Of a stretch of 25,695 nt of DNA, positions 7,083-13,677 are shown piece by piece. Where the stretch lies: positions 1 through 25,695 of the IMG/VR virus record IMGVR_UViG_3300021368_001688; one strand, written 5' to 3'. Each line of letters begins with the position of its first letter. Within the stretch, counting starts at the first letter, position 1. The position numbers and the translations under genes were made by a program. The notes below the pieces were generated by a model. That model worked only from the letters and a program-made list of their open reading frames with translations, was not told the DNA's origin and made no database searches. Source of the DNA: a virus.

Positions 7083-7797
7083 TCGTATTAGTCCAGAGGC
7101 ACCAGTCCCTGTCTTCGACTTTGAAAAGGTAGAAGTCAAACCAGGTATGGCTGCCAATGTCTATCAGAACCTGAAGGCATTTGGATGTAACGTAGAGTTT
7201 GTCACTAATGATTCAAGTCAATTAGTAAAGCGTAGGTTTGTTGATTCAAAACTGAGTCAGCAACTTTTGCGTGAGGACATTGGTACAGAAGTTGATCCTC
7301 TGTACATGCTTGATATTCCTCCCCTTGAAGACTTTGATGCTGTCGTATTTTCTGATTATGCCAAGGGTTTGATCTCTTGGAAGTTTGCTCAGCAGGTGTG
7401 TAGGGAAGCCAATACTCCCATCTTTGTTGATTCTAAGAAGCATGATCTTACATGTTATCCTAATAGTATCATCAAGATCAATCAGAAAGAATATGACGAA
7501 AGTCCTGCTTTCTGTTCTCCATATGAACTGATCGTTACCAAGGCCAGAGAGGGTGCTATCTGGCGTGACAGAGTATACCCTGCACCAAAGGTTAGTGTCT
7601 ATGATGTAAGTGGCGCTGGTGATGTATTCCATGCAACTCTTGCTGTTGTCTACACTCTTACCAAAAGATTTGATCAAGCAATTACTTGTGCGGTTCGTCT
7701 AGCAAGTAAGTCTGTTGCTCATGTCGGCACATATTGTATTACTGAAGAAGATATCATGGAGGTACTAAGTGAAAGTATTGAATTTCTTGAGGCCTGA
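6967..7797 (+). CDS. PfkB-family kinase, HldE N-terminal (heptokinase)-like
   Basis: A 276-residue PfkB/ribokinase-family sugar kinase matching the N-terminal half of HldE. Landmarks are the first strand NILLLGE (21-27), RISPEAPVPVF (40-50), GMAANV (60-65, HldE has GGAANV), VFSDYAKG, and the catalytic GAGD at 216-219 in YDVSGAGD. HldE1 makes heptose 1,7-bisphosphate from the 7-phosphate. At 276 residues it is shorter than the bacterial domain (~315-320), with the section between the GMAANV motif and the lid trimmed. ATG 6967 is the only Met before the conserved strand; a TTG at 6955 is possible. It overlaps the adenylyltransferase gene by 116 bases. Gene order is the reverse of the domain order in the bacterial fusion. 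Confidence 0.85.
   Translation: MQKKLNTSESSELFQQLKSLNILLLGESCQDETHFGTVDRISPEAPVPVFDFEKVEVKPGMAANVYQNLKAFGCNVEFVTNDSSQLVKRRFVDSKLSQQLLREDIGTEVDPLYMLDIPPLEDFDAVVFSDYAKGLISWKFAQQVCREANTPIFVDSKKHDLTCYPNSIIKINQKEYDESPAFCSPYELIVTKAREGAIWRDRVYPAPKVSVYDVSGAGDVFHATLAVVYTLTKRFDQAITCAVRLASKSVAHVGTYCITEEDIMEVLSESIEFLEA
7758..7762 (+). promoter_or_regulatory. Shine-Dalgarno fixing a GTG start
   Basis: GGAGG lies 6 bases upstream of GTG 7769-7771, inside the end of the kinase gene. It is one of the best ribosome-binding sites in the window and supports the non-ATG start of the next gene. Confidence 0.75.
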
Positions 7798-8647
7798 GAA
7801 CGGTCTTACTGAGGATCCTCTCTACTATCTGAACTTTGAAAAGTATGAGGATACTGCCAGAGATTGCTATCTCTTTATGGCAGATTTCTACAACGACTTG
7901 TACTCTGGTAGGTATGATGATAAGGAGAAGGTTGTTCTTACTTTAGAGGAACCTAACTTCTGTGTTGCTCCTGGTGATAAGGTAAGACTTCATGAGGTCG
8001 CAGATAAGATTCTGACCATCTGTCCTTACACTGCAGAACTCTTTGATAATCGTCAGTTTGTCTTCTTCCCATTTAGTGAGGACTGGATCCCGCTGAAGGA
8101 AGAGAAGACGATTGATGTTTGTTACTTCGGTAGTATGCCTAAGGCTGTGCCTTGGGAAAGTTACATGAGAAATGTTGTCGCCAAGCATAACTTTAGGTTT
8201 GGTCACTACAGCATGGGTAATGTTCCTCGCTGTTCATACGCTGATAAGATGCGGATGTATGCACAGAGTAAAGTATCTGTTGTTCATGGACTGTGTAACA
8301 TCAATCCTGAGACAGCACAGAGGTATCGTGACTTCCCCAAGGGAACTGAGAACGAAGCATTCCAATACCTTGAGAAAGGTTGGGCTCCACAGATTAAGTC
8401 TAGGATGTTTGAAGCTGCCTTTGCTAGGTCTCTAATTCTCTGTCAGAGAATGGAACTTAATCCAATTGAACGGTTCTTCACTCCTGATCAAGACTTCCTC
8501 TACTTTGATGATGAGGCAGACCTGGATAGAGTGCTGACTAATGTGTTGGAGAACTATGATTTCTTTGACAAGATGACAGAAAACGCTTATAATAAGGCTT
8601 GCGCAGAATATACCACTAAGTCCTTTGTTGAAAAGTATCTTCGATGA
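7769..8647 (+). CDS. Glycosyltransferase, GT-B / GT1-like C-terminal domain
   Basis: A 292-residue protein beginning at GTG 7769, supported by GGAGG six bases upstream. It overlaps the kinase gene by 29 bases and the next gene by 4. The C-terminal third carries the layout of a GT-B donor-binding domain: KSRMFEAAFARSLILCQRM (about residues 211-229), then NPIERFFTPDQDFLYFDDEADL, and a helix ending in a TTKSFVEKYL tail. This matches the Glyco_trans_1_2-type module often seen in spore-maturation-like and phage transferases. The central YFGSMPKAVPW segment is similar to the linker of those enzymes. Donor and acceptor are unknown; the family call is moderate. Confidence 0.68.
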   Translation: MKVLNFLRPENGLTEDPLYYLNFEKYEDTARDCYLFMADFYNDLYSGRYDDKEKVVLTLEEPNFCVAPGDKVRLHEVADKILTICPYTAELFDNRQFVFFPFSEDWIPLKEEKTIDVCYFGSMPKAVPWESYMRNVVAKHNFRFGHYSMGNVPRCSYADKMRMYAQSKVSVVHGLCNINPETAQRYRDFPKGTENEAFQYLEKGWAPQIKSRMFEAAFARSLILCQRMELNPIERFFTPDQDFLYFDDEADLDRVLTNVLENYDFFDKMTENAYNKACAEYTTKSFVEKYLR

Positions 8648-9567
8648 ATAAGTTTGTAGTTACAACTACAATCAATCCAGTCCAAGAGGCAACCAGACGT
8701 TATGCTGCGATGCCTGATTGGACTTTGATTGTTGTTGGCGATACTAAGACTCCCCATGAGGAGTATGAAAATTTAGATTGCATCTATCTTCATCCAGAGT
8801 ATCAGCAGTCCGAGTATCGTGTTGTAAGTGATGCTATTGGATGGAAGTCTATTCAGCGTAGGAACATTGGTTTCCTTGAGGCTTTCAAACTGGGTGCAGA
8901 TGTTGTTGCCACTGTGGATGATGACAACATTCCTTATGCTGACTGGGGACAAGATCTTCTAGTAGGTCAAACTATTGAATGTGATCTTTGGGAACCAGAG
9001 GCAGATGTCTTTGATCCTCTGTCTGTGACTAAGAATAATAATGTATGGCACAGAGGGTATCCTATTGAGTTGGTTCCTCAACGCCATAGGGTTCACTACA
9101 AAGGCAAGACATTCCGTAAGGTTCTGGTTCAGGCTGATCTGTGGGATGGTGATCCTGACATTGATGCCATGGCAAGACTGTCACAGAAACCCTGTGTGCG
9201 GTTTGATGATGTGACTGGTCCTTATTGTTCAAACAAGATTGCACCATTCAATAGTCAGAATACTTTCCTTGCTAGGGAAGTCATTCCATATTATGCAGTT
9301 CTACCTCATGTAGGCCGAATGGATGACATCTGGGGAGCATATATTCTTCAGCATCTATTTCCTGATAGCGTGGTGTATAACAAAGCATCTGTCTATCAAG
9401 ATAGAAATGTCCAAGACCTGGTAACCAATCTTGAAAAAGAGATCATTGGTTATCGCAACACATATAATTTACTGAACGACCTTGAGCACTATGGAGAGTA
9501 CCTCACAAGAGATGCACAACAATTCTGGTTCCACTACCGAAAAGCATACGAATACCTTTGTGGTTGA
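8644..9567 (+). CDS. STELLO/DUF288-like glycosyltransferase
   Basis: A 307-residue GT-A-like protein. The N-terminal part reads WTLIVVGDTKTP (about residues 26-37), then RRNIGFLEAFKLGADVVATVDDDN with the acidic metal-binding cluster Asp92-Asp94. A later FNSQNTFLAREVIPYY segment follows. This order (WxLxVVGDxKTP, RRNIGYxxA, DDDN) is that of the DUF288/STELLO group, distantly related to reversibly glycosylated polypeptides (GT75). Members are glycosyltransferases or close relatives; the activity of bacterial and phage members is not established as far as I know. It is in the glycan operon with 4-base overlap upstream, and its 3' end overlaps the phosphatase gene. Confidence 0.68.
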   Translation: MNKFVVTTTINPVQEATRRYAAMPDWTLIVVGDTKTPHEEYENLDCIYLHPEYQQSEYRVVSDAIGWKSIQRRNIGFLEAFKLGADVVATVDDDNIPYADWGQDLLVGQTIECDLWEPEADVFDPLSVTKNNNVWHRGYPIELVPQRHRVHYKGKTFRKVLVQADLWDGDPDIDAMARLSQKPCVRFDDVTGPYCSNKIAPFNSQNTFLAREVIPYYAVLPHVGRMDDIWGAYILQHLFPDSVVYNKASVYQDRNVQDLVTNLEKEIIGYRNTYNLLNDLEHYGEYLTRDAQQFWFHYRKAYEYLCG

Positions 9568-9871
9568 CATAGACGGTACTATCTGTAATAATACATACGG
9601 AGAATACGAAACTGCCGAACCTTTTAAGGATCGGATTGAGTATCTAAATAAACTATACGATGAAGGTCATACCATCATCTATTCCACCGCAAGGGGGATG
9701 GGTAGATTTAAAAACTCACCAGCACTGGCATATGGTGAGTTTTATAAGTTGACTCTAAATCAATTAACAACCTGGGGATGTAAATTCCACGAACTCCACT
9801 TGGGAAAGTCTGCAGGTGACTACTACATTGACGATAAAGGAGTCTTTGCAGATGAATTCTTTTCCGGCTGA
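9512..9871 (+). CDS. HAD phosphatase, EcbF/BcbF capsule-biosynthesis type
   Basis: A small HAD-superfamily phosphatase. FVVDIDGT (residues 16-23) holds the nucleophile Asp19 and Asp21; STARG is motif II; and YYIDDKG carries the motif IV acidic pair. The short cap-less layout with an ARG and a YIDDK end matches the ~120-residue EcbF/BcbF capsule-biosynthesis phosphatases. It overlaps the end of the STELLO-like gene by 56 bases. The start is uncertain: ATG 9512 is preferred, but ATG 9491 or TTG 9482 are in frame, giving 119-129 residues. In an HldE-like pathway a phosphatase is needed to remove the 7-phosphate of heptose bisphosphate (GmhB role). This protein could fill that gap, although it is shorter than GmhB; that link is inference. 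Confidence 0.78.
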   Translation: MHNNSGSTTEKHTNTFVVDIDGTICNNTYGEYETAEPFKDRIEYLNKLYDEGHTIIYSTARGMGRFKNSPALAYGEFYKLTLNQLTTWGCKFHELHLGKSAGDYYIDDKGVFADEFFSG

Positions 9872-10235
9872 CCGTACACCAGCAGGAGAACCAATCAAAC
9901 TGGTTCCCAAAGGTTGGGGTTATGAAAAATGGATCGTGAATTGCGATGAATATTGTGGTAAACTTCTTCACTTCGTCAAAGGTAAGAAGTGCTCATGGCA
10001 CTACCACAAACTCAAGGATGAAGTCTTCTACATCCAGTCAGGGAAGTTGATTCTTTACTGGGGATATGATGATGACTTTGGAAGTGCCAGGAGAATGGAA
10101 CTAAATCAGGGTGATAAGTTTCACGTTCCCGTTGGAATGAGACACCAGATGAAAGCCAAGGAAGACACTATCATGTATGAGTTTTCCACACAACACTTTG
10201 ACGATGACAGTTACCGCGTGAAGAAGGGGGATTAA
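9852..10235 (+). CDS. Cupin-domain protein (mannose-6-phosphate isomerase-like)
   Basis: A 128-residue single-domain cupin. SWHYHK places His50 and His52 as metal ligands, followed by KDEVFYIQSGK with a third ligand Glu57. The second cupin motif is FHVPVGMRHQM with a final His near residue 97. The WGYE motif near the N-terminus is typical of type II phosphomannose isomerase-like cupins. The start ATG 9852 has GGAG nine bases upstream; the open frame continues to 9816 but only across the phosphatase gene. It lies between the phosphatase and a GT11 gene. An isomerase or epimerase acting on a sugar or sugar nucleotide is likely; which one cannot be told. Confidence 0.75.
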   Translation: MNSFPADRTPAGEPIKLVPKGWGYEKWIVNCDEYCGKLLHFVKGKKCSWHYHKLKDEVFYIQSGKLILYWGYDDDFGSARRMELNQGDKFHVPVGMRHQMKAKEDTIMYEFSTQHFDDDSYRVKKGD

Positions 10236-11080
10236 TGGCAATTTCTTATAATGCTTTAGGATCTAACGGGCGACTTGGAAATCAGATGTTTCAATATGCG
10301 GGACTCCGTGGTATTGCAGCACATCATGGGTATGACTTTTTAGTCCCACCCCCAGAAAACTATGGGAGATCTAACTACGGTCTCTTTGATTGTTTTAAGA
10401 TGACCAATGTTGGACGCAAGAACCAAGGTTATCTACAGACAAGCAAGAACATGGCGAGTGGTCGCTTTGAATACAGTGAAGAATTCATGAAGGCTGTTCC
10501 TGATGGAGTGAATCTTCATGACTATTTCCAAACAGAGAAATACTTTAAGCACATCTCTGATGAAATCAGACAGGACTTTGAGTTCAATGATGAGATTCTT
10601 GAATCTTGTAAAGAAGTAATCTCTGAGTTTGAGAAACCAATCTTCATGCATGTTCGCCGTGGAGATTATATCAATCAACCTCAGTTCCATCCATTCACTG
10701 GAATTGAATACTATCAGGAGGCTAGGAAGTTATTCCCTGATGATATTCAAGTCCTAGTATTCTCTGATGACTTGGAGTGGTGTAGGTCACAAGAGTTGTT
10801 CCATGGAGATGAGTATTACATCTCTGACTTTGATACTAGATACGAACAGACTGCAGATACTAATGATGGACCAGAGAAGTCTTTGGTTCCATACTATGAT
10901 CTGTGTATGATGTCTCTGTGTAAGGGTGGTGTCATCGCCAATAGTTCCATGAGTTGGTGGGGTGCATGGTTGATGAAGAACCCTGAGTTGCCTATCGTCG
11001 CACCTAAACAATGGTTTGGTGAGGCATACAATCACTATGAGATGGGTGATCTGCGACCTGAAAGCTGGATTTTAATTTAA
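10235..11080 (+). CDS. Glycosyltransferase family 11 (alpha-1,2-fucosyltransferase-like), copy 1
   Basis: A 281-residue GT11 enzyme. GRLGNQMFQYA opens the protein (residues 12-22), HVRRGDY is at 139-145 and SSMSWWGAWL at 237-246; these three are the diagnostic GT11 motifs. The family transfers L-fucose from GDP-L-fucose to the 2-position of galactose in LPS, capsule or glycans; the Arg in HVRRGD binds the GDP-sugar. It starts on the TAATG overlapping the cupin stop. A second GT11 gene lies 0.8 kb downstream. No gene for GDP-fucose synthesis is in the window, but the GDP-mannose epimerase-like enzyme would provide GDP-L-galactose, which differs from GDP-L-fucose only by a 6-hydroxyl. Confidence 0.93.
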   Translation: MAISYNALGSNGRLGNQMFQYAGLRGIAAHHGYDFLVPPPENYGRSNYGLFDCFKMTNVGRKNQGYLQTSKNMASGRFEYSEEFMKAVPDGVNLHDYFQTEKYFKHISDEIRQDFEFNDEILESCKEVISEFEKPIFMHVRRGDYINQPQFHPFTGIEYYQEARKLFPDDIQVLVFSDDLEWCRSQELFHGDEYYISDFDTRYEQTADTNDGPEKSLVPYYDLCMMSLCKGGVIANSSMSWWGAWLMKNPELPIVAPKQWFGEAYNHYEMGDLRPESWILI

Positions 11081-11901
11081 TGGATTTAACATATGTTTTG
11101 CCAGTCAGGATTGAATCTGCTGACCGGCTCCGTAATGTAATTACGTCAGTTCTATATCTTCTTAAGACACTCCCTGATGCCAAGGTGATTGTCAAGGAAG
11201 TTGATAAGGAGAGTGTCTTCGCTGAGAAGGTTATTCCTGTCCTTGAGAAGCATGTCTCTAAAGAAGATGCTAATCTTCTCCATGTATTTGAGAAGAGTGA
11301 GTCTGATTTATTTCACAAGACTAGGATTCTCAATGACCTGATTGAGATGGCTCCCACTAATATCGTGTGTTGTCATGATGTTGATGTGGTGTATCCTGCC
11401 AAGAGTCACATCATGGCATACACTACGATCAAGGAGAACAAGTGTGATGTCGTGTACCCATATGGTTGCGGTGTCTATCAGTATCAGGTAACATATCCAC
11501 AGCATATTCACGAGCAGTTTATTGCTAGTGATTTTGATATTAGAATCTTCAAAGATCACATCAGATCAGAATCCTCCACCATTGGATGGACACAGTTCTT
11601 CCGTAAGAAGAGTCTTGTTCAAGCCGGTTGGTGGAATGAGAACTTCATCTCCTGGGGTGCAGAGGACTGTGAGATGTACTATCGTATGAATGCTCTAGGG
11701 TATCGTGTAAGTCGCGTAGAGGGTCCTATCTGGCACATGGAGCACGGTAGAACTCATAACTCTCATTACCACAATCCAAAGTTCCTAGAGAACCACCAGT
11801 TGTGGCAGAGCATCCGTACCTGGGATAAGAATCAAATTATGAAATACTATAGGAGTCAGGCATACGTGAAAGAGAGGTTTGAAAAAAATGTTAGCCGTTA
11901 A
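11080..11901 (+). CDS. GT-A glycosyltransferase with galactosyltransferase C-terminal motif
   Basis: A 273-residue GT-A enzyme. The N-terminal domain ends in CCHDVDVVYP with a DxD motif (Asp100, Asp102) for metal and nucleotide-sugar binding. The C-terminal half has GWTQFFRKKSLVQAGWWNE followed by FISWGAEDCEMYYRM, where Trp192-Gly193 and Glu195-Asp196 form the WGxED signature of the Glyco_transf_7C / beta-1,4-galactosyltransferase group. The donor is typically UDP-galactose or UDP-GalNAc, but many bacterial relatives differ. Its stop overlaps the second GT11 gene by 14 bases, and its start overlaps the first GT11 stop. The family call is solid; substrate is unknown. Confidence 0.85.
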   Translation: MDLTYVLPVRIESADRLRNVITSVLYLLKTLPDAKVIVKEVDKESVFAEKVIPVLEKHVSKEDANLLHVFEKSESDLFHKTRILNDLIEMAPTNIVCCHDVDVVYPAKSHIMAYTTIKENKCDVVYPYGCGVYQYQVTYPQHIHEQFIASDFDIRIFKDHIRSESSTIGWTQFFRKKSLVQAGWWNENFISWGAEDCEMYYRMNALGYRVSRVEGPIWHMEHGRTHNSHYHNPKFLENHQLWQSIRTWDKNQIMKYYRSQAYVKERFEKNVSR

Positions 11902-12682
11902 TCACATTGGTAAACTAGGGCGTCTGGGTAATCAGATGTTTCAGTATGCTTCACTGCGAGGCATTGCTCACAACCGTGGGTATGATTTTGGTATTCCTCC
12001 ATCTGACTATGAGGATGAGTGGAATGAGCACCAACTCTTTGAGGTCTTTGAACTTCCAGCGCTGAATCCTCAGAATATAAAGTTCCTAGACAATGGACAC
12101 GCTCCTGTGGCTAGAGAGAGGTTCTTTGAATTTGATCAAGAACTTTTTGATAAGTGTCCTAATGATATTTCTTTGCTAGGTTTCTTCCAGTCGGAAAGAT
12201 ACTTTGGTAATATCAAAGAAAGTATCAAAGAAGATTTTACTTTCCTTCCAAATATTTTGGAACCTGTAGAGGAGATGATCACGCAACTGAATCATCCTGT
12301 TGCACTGCATGTTCGTCGCACAGACTATTTGACAAACAGTGAGAACCATGCTAATCTACCTCTGGACTATTACCGCGCTGCTCTGTCGCAATTTGATGAC
12401 ACTAGACAAGTAATCGTCTTCTCTGATGATCCTGCATGGTGTATCGAACAAGAGATCTTCTCTGATGATCGCTTCATTGTATCTGAGTCAGATGATAATG
12501 CCGTTGACATGTGTCTCATGTCTAAGTGCTCGGGACACATCATTGCCAACTCATCATTCTCTTGGTGGGGTGCATGGCTTGCTGACTCTAAGAAAGTCAT
12601 TGCTCCTAGTCTTTGGTTTGGTCCAAACAACAAAGATAAAACAACTCGTGATTTGATTCCTGAACGATGGCATATTATTTGA
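11888..12682 (+). CDS. Glycosyltransferase family 11 (alpha-1,2-fucosyltransferase-like), copy 2
   Basis: A 264-residue GT11 enzyme with GRLGNQMFQYA near residue 10, HVRRTDY at 141-147 and SSFSWWGAW at 222-230. It is a paralogue of the gene at 10235 with the same motifs but diverged sequence. RRTD replaces RRGD, a variant seen in some GT11 proteins. ATG 11888 is preferred, with GAGAGG about 10 bases upstream; a TTG at 11879 is in frame but its spacing to that site is poor. Its end overlaps the GT25 gene by 16 bases. Two GT11 enzymes plus a GT10 in one phage operon suggest a glycan with several L-fucose-type or L-galactose-type residues. Confidence 0.92.
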   Translation: MLAVNHIGKLGRLGNQMFQYASLRGIAHNRGYDFGIPPSDYEDEWNEHQLFEVFELPALNPQNIKFLDNGHAPVARERFFEFDQELFDKCPNDISLLGFFQSERYFGNIKESIKEDFTFLPNILEPVEEMITQLNHPVALHVRRTDYLTNSENHANLPLDYYRAALSQFDDTRQVIVFSDDPAWCIEQEIFSDDRFIVSESDDNAVDMCLMSKCSGHIIANSSFSWWGAWLADSKKVIAPSLWFGPNNKDKTTRDLIPERWHII

Positions 12683-13491
12683 GCGAAGAAAAGAACAAAT
12701 CTAAGTTCAAACTCAAAGGTCTTCCTGAAATCTATTACATCAATCTTGATGATAAGGTTGAGCGTAAAGAATATATGGAAGGTCAGTTTAAATACTGGGG
12801 TATTGAAAACTACACCCGTATATCCGCTCAAGACGGACGGAATAATAGTCTTGCTGGTACATTGGTTGGTGGGTATCCAGAACGTGTCACCCATGGTGAG
12901 ATTGGATGCCTTACCAGTCACTTGAAAGCACTCAAGCACTGGTTAGAGAACAGTGATGAGGAATATCTTCTGGTGATGGAAGATGATTGTGACCTGCAAC
13001 CAATTAAGAATTGGAAGTTTAAGTGGTCTGAACTCATGTCATGGCTTCCTTATGACTTTGATGTGATTCAACTAGCAATCATCAACCCTGGAATCCTTTC
13101 TGTCAGACTTCATAAGAGGTTTGTCAATGACTTTTCTACGGCATGTTATCTGATCACCAGACATCATGCACAGAAACTTGTAAACCTGCACTGTGTTGGT
13201 GACAAGTATAAGTTGGATCAGGGTATCAAACCCAGAGCGGTAGCAGATGATTGTATCTACAACTCAGGTAACACCTTTGGTGTTCCTCTGCTGCTGTATA
13301 AGATTGATATGGGATCTGATATCCACCAAGAACATATTGATATGTTCCATAGATCAAGTCATGAAGGTCTGTGGAAGTGGTGGGCTGAACAAGCACCAAT
13401 GATTGAAGACTGGGGAATGCTCTTTGATTATGATCCCTATTATGGTCAACTGCCGCCTGAAATGAAACTGGCGGAAGAACCGAAGGATTAG
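12667..13491 (+). CDS. Glycosyltransferase family 25 (LPS-type)
   Basis: A 274-residue GT25 enzyme, the last gene of the glycan cassette. Conserved landmarks are IYYINLDDKVERK (about residues 22-34), GEIGCLTSHLKALKHWLE and the acidic LLVMEDDCDL, with Met104-Glu105-Asp106-Asp107. This is the layout of LPS beta-1,4-galactosyltransferase-type enzymes and of collagen galactosyltransferases; the EDD cluster coordinates the metal and UDP-sugar. It overlaps the second GT11 by 16 bases. Downstream it is separated from the next gene by 186 bases, with short hairpins but no convincing U-rich terminator directly after the stop. Confidence 0.9.
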   Translation: MAYYLSEEKNKSKFKLKGLPEIYYINLDDKVERKEYMEGQFKYWGIENYTRISAQDGRNNSLAGTLVGGYPERVTHGEIGCLTSHLKALKHWLENSDEEYLLVMEDDCDLQPIKNWKFKWSELMSWLPYDFDVIQLAIINPGILSVRLHKRFVNDFSTACYLITRHHAQKLVNLHCVGDKYKLDQGIKPRAVADDCIYNSGNTFGVPLLLYKIDMGSDIHQEHIDMFHRSSHEGLWKWWAEQAPMIEDWGMLFDYDPYYGQLPPEMKLAEEPKD

Positions 13492-13492
13492 G

Positions 13493-13534
13493 ATGGGTAA
13501 TCATACCCATAAGTAGAGTGTATCATTCGATACA
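13493..13534 (+). other. Two short hairpins after the glycan cassette
   Basis: ATGGGTA (13493-13499) pairs with TACCCAT (13504-13510), and TGTATC (13519-13524) pairs with GATACA (13529-13534), both with 4-base loops. Neither is followed by a T run, so they are not typical rho-independent terminators. They may protect the 3' end of the 11-kb mRNA (inference). Confidence 0.35.
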
Positions 13535-13539
13535 ACTTG

Positions 13540-13547
13540 TATAAATA
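13540..13547 (+). promoter_or_regulatory. T4-type late promoter box TATAAATA
   Basis: An exact match to the T4 late promoter -10 consensus TATAAATA, in the gap between the glycan cassette and the outer-membrane-type gene. Late transcription in T4-like phages uses the phage sigma gp55. The predicted start is about 13553, which would give a roughly 125-base leader. Confidence 0.65.
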
Positions 13548-13572
13548 AACTCCGTAACTGTTACAAATTGAA

Positions 13573-13603
13573 ACTTTCCTTTTCGAGGGAAGTGTGTTAT
13601 AAT
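13573..13603 (+). promoter_or_regulatory. Extended -10 promoter with an adjoining inverted repeat
   Basis: TGTTATAAT (-10 hexamer 13598-13603) has the TGn extension but no consensus -35. The -35 region is instead covered by an inverted repeat, ACTTTCCT (13573-13580) and AGGGAAGT (13586-13593), ending 4 bases before the -10. This could be an operator or an activator site. It gives the outer-membrane-type gene an early-type promoter in addition to the late box upstream. Confidence 0.5.
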
Positions 13604-13612
13604 TGTTCTCAC

Positions 13613-13656
13613 GCAGACAAGTCGAGTCTGCTTTCATCCGTGGGTAAAACTCCACG
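13613..13656 (+). promoter_or_regulatory. Tandem hairpins in the 5' leader of the outer-membrane-type gene
   Basis: GCAGAC (13613-13618) pairs with GTCTGC (13626-13631), and CGTGG (13639-13643) pairs with CCACG (13652-13656). Both lie between the promoters and the GAGG ribosome-binding site at about 13667-13670. Such 5' hairpins often stabilise abundant mRNAs; function is not shown. Confidence 0.45.
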
Positions 13657-13677
13657 AGACAAACTAGAGGTAAACTA

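Noticed and set aside
12370-12939. Open frame of 189 codons on the minus strand across the second GT11 and the GT25 genes
   Set aside because: Both sense genes carry diagnostic motifs across this stretch; the minus-strand product has no recognisable domain.
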